From assembly GCF_026309355.1 (NCBI RefSeq), contig NZ_JAPJZK010000001.1, positions 3,988,501 through 4,052,500 on the forward strand: a stretch of DNA of 64,000 nucleotides, written 5' to 3'. Source of the DNA: Spartinivicinus marinus (GTDB taxonomy: Bacteria > Pseudomonadota > Gammaproteobacteria > Pseudomonadales > Zooshikellaceae). The position numbers were made by a program, and so were the translations under genes. Positions 45,001-54,000 of this stretch are shown here, piece after piece. How positions within the stretch are numbered: position 1 is the first letter of the stretch; each line of letters begins with the position of its first letter. Below the pieces are notes generated by a model. It did not search any database. It saw nothing but the letters and a program-made list of their open reading frames with translations, and was not told the origin of the DNA.

Positions 45001-48000
45001 TAGTCTACATGATCATTTTTTTAATTTAGGAGGACATTCATTATCAGCTGCAAAACTAGCTAGCCAAGTACGCCAGCAGTTTAAAGTTGATATTGGTATT
45101 GATATTGTATTTGCTCAGCCAACGCTTGGTGCATTAGCTAATGTGATAGCAAAGTCAAAAGCGACTGAGTTACCACAGATTCATCCTACTGACCGTACTA
45201 AGCCTTTACCTTTATCTTACGCCCAGCAACGTTTGTGGTTTGTTGACCAAATGGAAGAAAACAGTCAGCAATATCATATACCAGTGACATATCATTTATC
45301 AGGTAGCCTTGATATTAATGCATTGTCTGAGGCGTTTAACCAATTATTTAGACGTCACGAATCGTTAAGAACAGTTTTTCAGTTAAATTCAGGAGAAGCT
45401 CAGCAAATTATTAAGCCGTTGCCAAAGAACTGGCAGATAGCTGTGACTGATTTGCGTGATAAAAATATAGAAGAGCAACATCAACAAATACATAGCTTAA
45501 ACCAACAGCTACATAAAATACCATTTGATTTAAGCCATGACTTAATGCTGCGTGCCCATTTGATCAGACTGCAGGATTATGAGGCTCAGCTATTAATTAC
45601 AATGCATCATATTGCTGCGGATGGTTGGTCAGTAGAAATTTTAGTTAATGAGTTAAATCAACTTTATAGTGAAGTGGTTGCTAAGCATCTACCTAAACTA
45701 GCAGAATTATCCATTCAATATGGTGATTATGCAGTATGGCAGAAAAACTGGCTACGAGGTGAAGTACTTGAAAAAGAGTTGGCTTATTGGCAACAGCAAC
45801 TAGCAGGGGCTCCTGAAGTACATAATTTGCCTTTAGATAAGCCTCGACCAGTTATTCAACAATATCAGGGTAAGCGAGTAAATTTAACTGTTCCTGCTAG
45901 TTTGACACAACAATTTGAAAGGATGTGTCAAAAGCAAGAAGCTACTTTATTTATGGGACTGCATGCGATCTTATCCATATTAATAAATCGCTATAGTGGA
46001 GACACAGATATTGTAATTGGCACTCCGGTGGCAAATCGGGAGCAAGCTGAAATTGCACCATTGATAGGTTTTTTTGTAAATACTTTAGTGTTAAGAGCTG
46101 ATTTATCTGCTCAAATGAGTTTTAATCAGCTTTTAAATAAAATAAAACAAACAGCATTAGCTGCCTATGCTCATCAGCAAGTGCCTTTTGATAATATAGT
46201 AGAGCATTTACAACCTTCTCGTAGTTTAAGTTATCATCCTATTTTTCAAATTGTACTGGCTTTGCAAAATAATCAACAAGCAGAGTTACAGTTTCCAGGT
46301 ATAAAATCTAAGCTGCTTAAACCTGAGTTATTCACTGCTAAATTTGACTTAATGCTTAATATTGAATCAAGTTCAGCAGGGTTTACTTTATGGTGGGAAT
46401 ATAATACAGCATTATTTAACCACGACTCTATTGAGCAGCTAGCAAGGCACTTTAACCAATTAATTGAGCAGGTAGTGTCAACGCCTGATTTGCCTTTTAA
46501 ACAGCTATCTTTATTAACTAAAGATGAACGGCAGAGTTTATTAATTGACAGAAGTAATGTTCAGTCTAATTATCAAGGTAGCCAGACTATTCATCGACTA
46601 TTTGAGTTACAGGCAGTAAAAGCACCAGATTCGATAGCTGTGATAAGTGAAGGGCAGCAACTAACGTACTATCAACTTAATCAGCAAGCAAATCAATTAG
46701 CTCACTTTCTTCAAGCTAAAGGTGTGAATACTGAAACTATCGTGGGATTATGTATTGATCGGTCTGCTGAAATGTTGGTAAGTATTTTAGCCATATTAAA
46801 AGCGGGTGGGGCTTACCTTCCTCTTGATCCTAGTTATCCTCAAGATCGCTTAACTTATATATTAGATGACAGTAAACCCTTATTACTAATTACACAAAGC
46901 AACTTATCAAGTAAATTACCTGAATATGATGGCTCGCTAATTTGTATCGATACGGATTGGCCGAAAATTCAAAATTACTCTGATCAAAATCTACCAGAGA
47001 AAACCAGTATCAACAAACTTGCTTATGTTATTTATACATCAGGTTCAACTGGTAGGCCAAAAGGTACCCTGGTTCCCCATAAGGGTATTGTGCGGTTAGT
47101 TGATAATAATCAGGTATTATCATTTTTATCAGCTACAACAGTCACTTTGCAAGCTGCTTCAATTGCCTTTGATGCAGCCACATTTGAAATATGGGGAGCT
47201 TTGTTAAATGGCGGGCAGGTAGTACTTTATGGTGAAGATACGGTTGATATCCAGTTACTAGAAACCACAATTAATCAGTACCAAATAAATACAGTTTGGT
47301 TAACAGCTGGCTTATTTGATCACTTTGTTCAGCAGTCAGTAACACCATTAAACTCATTACGATTTTTATTAGCTGGTGGTGATGTGGTTTCACCTGAGTC
47401 TGTTTATAAACTTTATCAGCAGCACTCTCATATTCAAGTGATAAATGGCTATGGCCCAACAGAAAATACCACATTTACGTGTTGCTATCCTATACCTCGC
47501 CACTTTAATCAGAGCCAAGCGTTACCGATTGGTAAGCCGATTGGTAGTACCCATTTGTATGTATTAAATGAAATGTTGGACTTACTACCGGTAGGCGCTA
47601 TAGGAGAGCTGTATGTGGGTGGTGATGGTTTAGCAAAAGGCTACTTGAACCGGCCTGAACTAACGTCAAAACAGTTTATACCACACCCGTTTAGCTCTGA
47701 ACCTAATGCTCGATTATATCGAACAGGGGATTTAGTGCGCTGGCTTCCAGATGGAAACTTAGCTTTTATCGGACGGGTAGATCATCAAGTTAAAATACGT
47801 GGTTTTCGGATTGAGCTAGGAGAAATAGAGGCATTAATTGCCACTCATGCACAGATACATGAAGTAGCCGTTATTGCCAGAGAAGATCAGCCAGGTGATA
47901 AACGACTGGTTGCCTATATAGTTGCAGAGCCAACGGCTAATTTTTCAATACTAAAAAATAGCCTAATGAAGCAGTTAGCGACTCAGTTACCTGAGTATAT

Positions 48001-51000
48001 GGTACCTGCTGCATTGGTAGAGCTAACTGTCATGCCGCTAACAACAAATGGTAAAGTTGATCGCAAGGCTTTACCTAAGCCAGATTATCGTGAACACTCA
48101 GTGTTGATTGAGCCAGTCAGTCCACTACAAATAGCATTAGCTCAGCTTTGGCAGCAAATATTGGGGATAACAGATGGATTAAGTGTCACTGATAATTTCT
48201 TTTCCCTAGGAGGACATTCGTTATTAGCAGTAAAACTCATTGGAATAATTCGACAGCAATTTAATGTTGATATTAATGTAAGGGATATATTTACCGCTCC
48301 TACTTTGATTGGTTTGGCTGAGATTATTGAGAAATCAGGCAAAGTGGAGCAAACCACTATTACTGTGGCTGATCGCTCACTCCCCCTACCTTTATCTTAT
48401 GCTCAACAGCGGCTATGGTTTATTGATCAAGTAGAAGAGGGCAGTGAGCAGTATCATATGCCTTATATATACCGGCTGGTTGGCTCTTTAAATAAAGAAG
48501 CATTATCACAAGCATTTAGAAAAATTTTATTACGTCATGAAAGTTTGAGAACAGCCTTTAAGTTGGTAGATGGGGAAGCACAACAATATATACAAAAGCT
48601 ACCAGATAACTGGTGTATGGTTATTACCGATTTACGCAGCAACTCCAATAGCTACCAGCAAATGCAGCTTGATAAAATAAAGCAGCAAATACATAAAACA
48701 CCTTATAACTTAAATCAGGATTTGATGTTACGTGTACACTTGGTTCAACTAAAGGATCAAGAGGCATTACTTTTGATGAATATGCACCATGTTGCTTCTG
48801 ATGGTTGGTCAGTAGGGGTATTAATTAACGAGCTTAATGTACTGTATAACAATATTTGTCAAGGAAAAGCCATCGAAGCTAACCTCCCAGAGCTAACTAT
48901 TCAATATGGTGATTATGCGGTTTGGCAACGAAACTGGTTACAAGGAGATGTTTTAGAGCAGCAGCTTGACTATTGGCAGCAACAGTTGTTGGGTATGCCT
49001 GAAGTACATAGTTTGCCATTGGATAAGCCCAGGCCAGCGATACAGCAATATCAGGGTGATCGACTGATTTGCGAAGTAGAGATAGATCAGATCAGGCGGC
49101 TTACTGCTTTATGTCAAGCCCAGGGGGCTACCCTGTTTATGGGGTTGCATGCAGTCTTGGCTATTTTAATGAATCGCCTGAGTGGAGAAACAGATATTGT
49201 TATTGGTACTCCAGTGGCTAATCGTGAACAAGCAGAGGTGACTTCACTAATTGGTTTCTTTGTAAATGCATTAGTATTGCGTAGTGATTTATCGAGTGAA
49301 ACGAGCTTTAAATGTGTTTTAAAGCATTCGAAACAAACAGCGTTAGCCGCTTACTCTTACCAACAAGTACCTTTTGATCACTTGGTAGAGCGGTTACAAC
49401 CTTCGCGTAGCTTGAGTTATCATCCTTTATTTCAAGTGATGCTGGCTCTGCAAAATAATGAGCAAGTTGCACCTGCTTTAGAATGTATCTCTGCGGAACT
49501 GCTAAAGCCTGATTTTCCTGTTGCTAAATTCGATTTAACATTAATTGCAGAAGAGCGAGAAAATAGTTTTGGTCTGACCTGGGAGTATAATACGGCTATA
49601 TTTGAAGCTGAAACAATCACTCGGTTTGCTAAATATTTTAACCAGATATTAGAGCAGGCTATATTAACTCCTGATATACCAGTGACACAGCTGCCATTGT
49701 TATCAAAACAAGAAGCTAAACAATTATTAGCTAATTTTTCACCTACAACCAATGCTGTTATAAATGACAGTTGTATTCACCATCTATTTGAGCAACAAGC
49801 AGACAGCACACCTGAACAAACGGCAGTGATATTTGAATCCCAACAACTGAGTTATCGGCAGTTAAATGAAAGAGCCAACCAATTAGCATATTATTTGATT
49901 GATAAAGGGGTTACTCCAGGATCTTTTGTAGGAGTTTGCTTACCTCGTTCATTTGACTTAATTACTGCTATTTTAGGTATTTTAAAAGCTGGTGGTGTAT
50001 ATGTGCCCCTTGACCCTAACTACCCTTTAGATCGTTTGTCCTTCATGATTGAAGATAGTAAGGTAAAATTTGTCTTGATGAATAAAATGTTGACTGATAC
50101 ATCGCCATTGGATCAAATACAAATAAGCCAGTCCAATATTATTTATGTTGATGAGCCAGAGATAATTGAAAAGATTAATCAATACCCGGCTAATAATATA
50201 CCAAACACGATCGTTAATATTGCTGGAGATGATCTAGCTTATATTATTTATACCTCTGGCTCTACAGGCAAGCCAAAGGGGGCATTGGTTAAACATCAAG
50301 GCTTAGTTAATATTTTACAAACTCAGCAGGATAAACTGCAATTATCACCTATTAGTCGAGTACTTCAGTTTGCGTCCATTAGTTTTGATGCGGCTACTTG
50401 GGAATGGAGTATGGCACTTACTTCTGGTGCTACACTATATTTATTCCCACAATCGATGATAGCATCATTAGAAACGATATCTGAGCAAGTGGCTCGTTTT
50501 GAACTAACACATGCATTATTACCACCTGCGGTACTGCCGCTATTAGATGAGAACAGCTGGCAATCAGTGAAATGTCTAATTATAGGAGGCGACAGCTGTC
50601 CACTGGGACTGGCTAATCAATGGGCGCAAAATAGAATATTGTTTAATGCTTATGGGCCTACTGAAGCAACTATTTGTGCCACCATTGCTAGAATCACTGA
50701 AAATAGTCCAATTGTCCATATTGGTAAACCATTTGTTGGAGTAGAAGCCTATGTGTTAGATAACAACCTTCAAGTAGCACCCGTTGGTGTACCAGGAGAG
50801 CTTTATATTGGAGGAATAGGGGTTGCTAAAGGTTATTTAAATAGACCTGAGCTAACTGCAGAGAAATTTATTGCCAACCCTTTTAGTCGCGATCCTGATG
50901 CTCGATTGTACGCAACAGGTGACTTAGTGCGCTGGTTGCCAGATGGTAATTTAGCTTTCATGGGTAGAATTGATCACCAGGTAAAAATACGCGGCTTTCG

Positions 51001-54000
51001 TATAGAGTTGGAAGAGATTGAAGCTCAGGTACTGAATTGTGACGGAGTAAAAGAAGCTGTAGTAATTGCTCGTGAAGATCAGCCTGGTGATAAACGACTG
51101 GTTGGGTATATAGTTGTTGATGAATATAGTAGTTTTACCATAATTAAGCCTGCAATATTACAACAATTAACTGAGCAGCTACCTGAATATATGATTCCTT
51201 CAGCATTGGTTGAAGTAATAGCACTGCCCTTGACTCCTAATGGAAAAGTGGACCGAAAAGCACTACCTAAACCAGTCTACCAGGCCGAATCGGCTATAGT
51301 TGATCCTGAATCTGAAGTAGAAGTTACACTAGCTGAATTATGGCAGAAGGTATTGGGGATTGACGATAAACTAAGCGTAAATGATAACTTTTTTGCATTA
51401 GGAGGGCATTCATTACTAGCTGTTCGTTTAAGTGGACTGATAAGACAGAAGTTTAATGTTGATATCAGTGTTAGAAATATTTTTACTGCACCTACAGTAG
51501 CAACACTTGCTAAGTGTATTGAACAGGCAAGAATAAGTGAGCAGCCTAAAATTGTTTCAGTAGACCGGTCAATCCCTCTTCCTCTTTCTTATGCACAACA
51601 GCGATTATGGTTTATCGATCAAATGGAAGAAGGGAGTCAACAGTATCATATACCTTTTATTTATCGATTAACCGGTAAGATTAATTACGAAGCTTTATCT
51701 CAGGTATTTATTAAGTTATTAATTCGTCATGAGAGCTTAAGAACCGTAATTAGATTACATGAAGGTAAAGCTGCACAGATGGTGCAACCACTACCAGCTG
51801 ATTGGTTACTACCTGTTACTGATTTGAAACATTACCCTACTGAAAATCAACAAGAAAAAGTTAATGCTTTAAAACAGCATTTACATAAAACAAGGTTTGA
51901 TTTAAGTCAGGATTTAATGCTTAGAGCACATCTTGTCGTGCTAGCGAGTGATGAAGCATTATTATTAGTGACTATGCATCATATTGCGTCTGATGGTTGG
52001 TCAGTGGGTATTTTAATTGATGAGTTAAATCAGCTGTATAATAGCCTCGTTATTGAAGATTCAACAAATTTACCTGAGCTTACAATACAATATGGGGACT
52101 ATGCGGTTTGGCAAAGACAGTGGCTGCAAGGGGAAGTACTGGAGCGAGAGTTAGACTACTGGAAAAAACAATTAGCGGGTATTCCTGAAATACATAGCTT
52201 ACCTTTGGATAAGCCTAGACCCGTTATTCAGCAGTTTAATGGTAAACATTATTTCTGTGAAATTGATTCTGAACTGGCAAAGCGATTCAAAACATTGTGC
52301 CAGACTCAGGGTGCTACATTGTTTATGGGGCTTCATGCTGTACTAGCTACTTTACTGAGCCGTTATAGCGGTGAGACAGATATTGTAATTGGTACACCTG
52401 TTGCCAATCGTGAGCAAGCAGAAATAGCTTCATTAATCGGCTTTTTTGTTAATACCTTAGTTTTACGTTGTGATTTATCTACTGAACTAAGCTTTAATGA
52501 ATTACTAAATCAATGTAAACAGACGGCCTTAGCAGCCTATGCCCATCAACAAGTACCATTTGATCATTTGGTTGAAAGTTTACAGCCTGCCCGTAGTTTA
52601 AGCTATCACCCAGTTATTCAAGTAATGCTGGCATTACAGAATAACCAACGCAGTGACTTACAGTTTAGTGGATTGAGCATTGCCAGTGAACCGATGGAAC
52701 TGACAGCATCACTGTTTGACTTAACCCTGAATGTGGTGGAAAGAGAAGGTAAATTCAGTTTGTGCTGGGAGTATAATACTGACTTGTTTTATGAATCAAC
52801 TATAGAAAACATGGCCCGTCGTTTTGAAAAAATAATGACATTTGCTACTGCACGGCCAGGTCAGTCTGTATTTAAGTTGCCAATTTTAACAAACTTTGAG
52901 GAGCAACAGTTACTCAATATACATCAGCAGCAAACACTGTTAAATAATGATGAGCCTATTTGCATTCATCAGTTATTTGAACAAATAGCAAATCAGTATC
53001 CTGACACCACGGCTGTAGTGTATGGTAAGCAAAGTGTAAATTATGCTGTTTTAAATAAAATGGCGAATCGGCTGGCTCATTACCTAGTTGAACAGGGAGT
53101 TAAGCCTGATAATATAGTAGCAATTTGCCTTGAACGCTCAATTGATTTAATGATTGCTATTTTAGCAATTTTGAAGGCCGGCGGTGCTTATTTGCCGCTT
53201 GACCCAACCTATCCTGATGAGCGTTTAAACTATATGTTGGAGGACTCTGGTGTTAAACAATTGATTACTAATAAGTTGTTATTAGATAAACTGGATTGTC
53301 ACCATCAACATGTAGTTTGTATTGATGAGCAGGATTTACAACAGCTGCTGGTAAACTATCCAGAAAATAATATTAATCCAGAAGCAATTAATCTAGCTAG
53401 TCACCATTTAGCCTATTTAATTTATACCTCAGGTTCTACTGGATTGCCGAAAGGTGTTATGGTTGAGCATCAATCGCTAGTTAATCATATTAATGTGGTG
53501 ATTAAAGCTTACCAGGTAAGTCCAGAAGATAGAGTGTTACAGTTTTTTAATATTGGGTTTGATGCTGCAACTGAACAGTTTTTTGTTAGTTTTTTAGCTG
53601 GTGCCACTTTATATTTGCATGATAAAGGGTTAGTGACTGATAAGGAATTTGCAAAATTATTAATTGAAAGCCAGCTAACACATATTGATTTACCACCACT
53701 ATATGCGAAAGAAGTATTATTACCTTATGTCAATGATACTGAGTTTTGGCAACAAGCTAAATTGCATTGTGTCATTGTAGGAGGTGATGTATTACCCGCA
53801 GATTTTGCCAAAGCATGGGCAACTAGTCTGGCTAATCAACATTGCCAATTAGTTAATATCTATGGTCCTACTGAAGCGACTATTGCATCTACTTATTATA
53901 TTATCCCTGATAATATATCTTATAACTCAATTCCTATAGGCAGTAATACAGCAGGTTCTAAACTATATGTATTGGATCAATATCAGTCATTAGTTCCCGT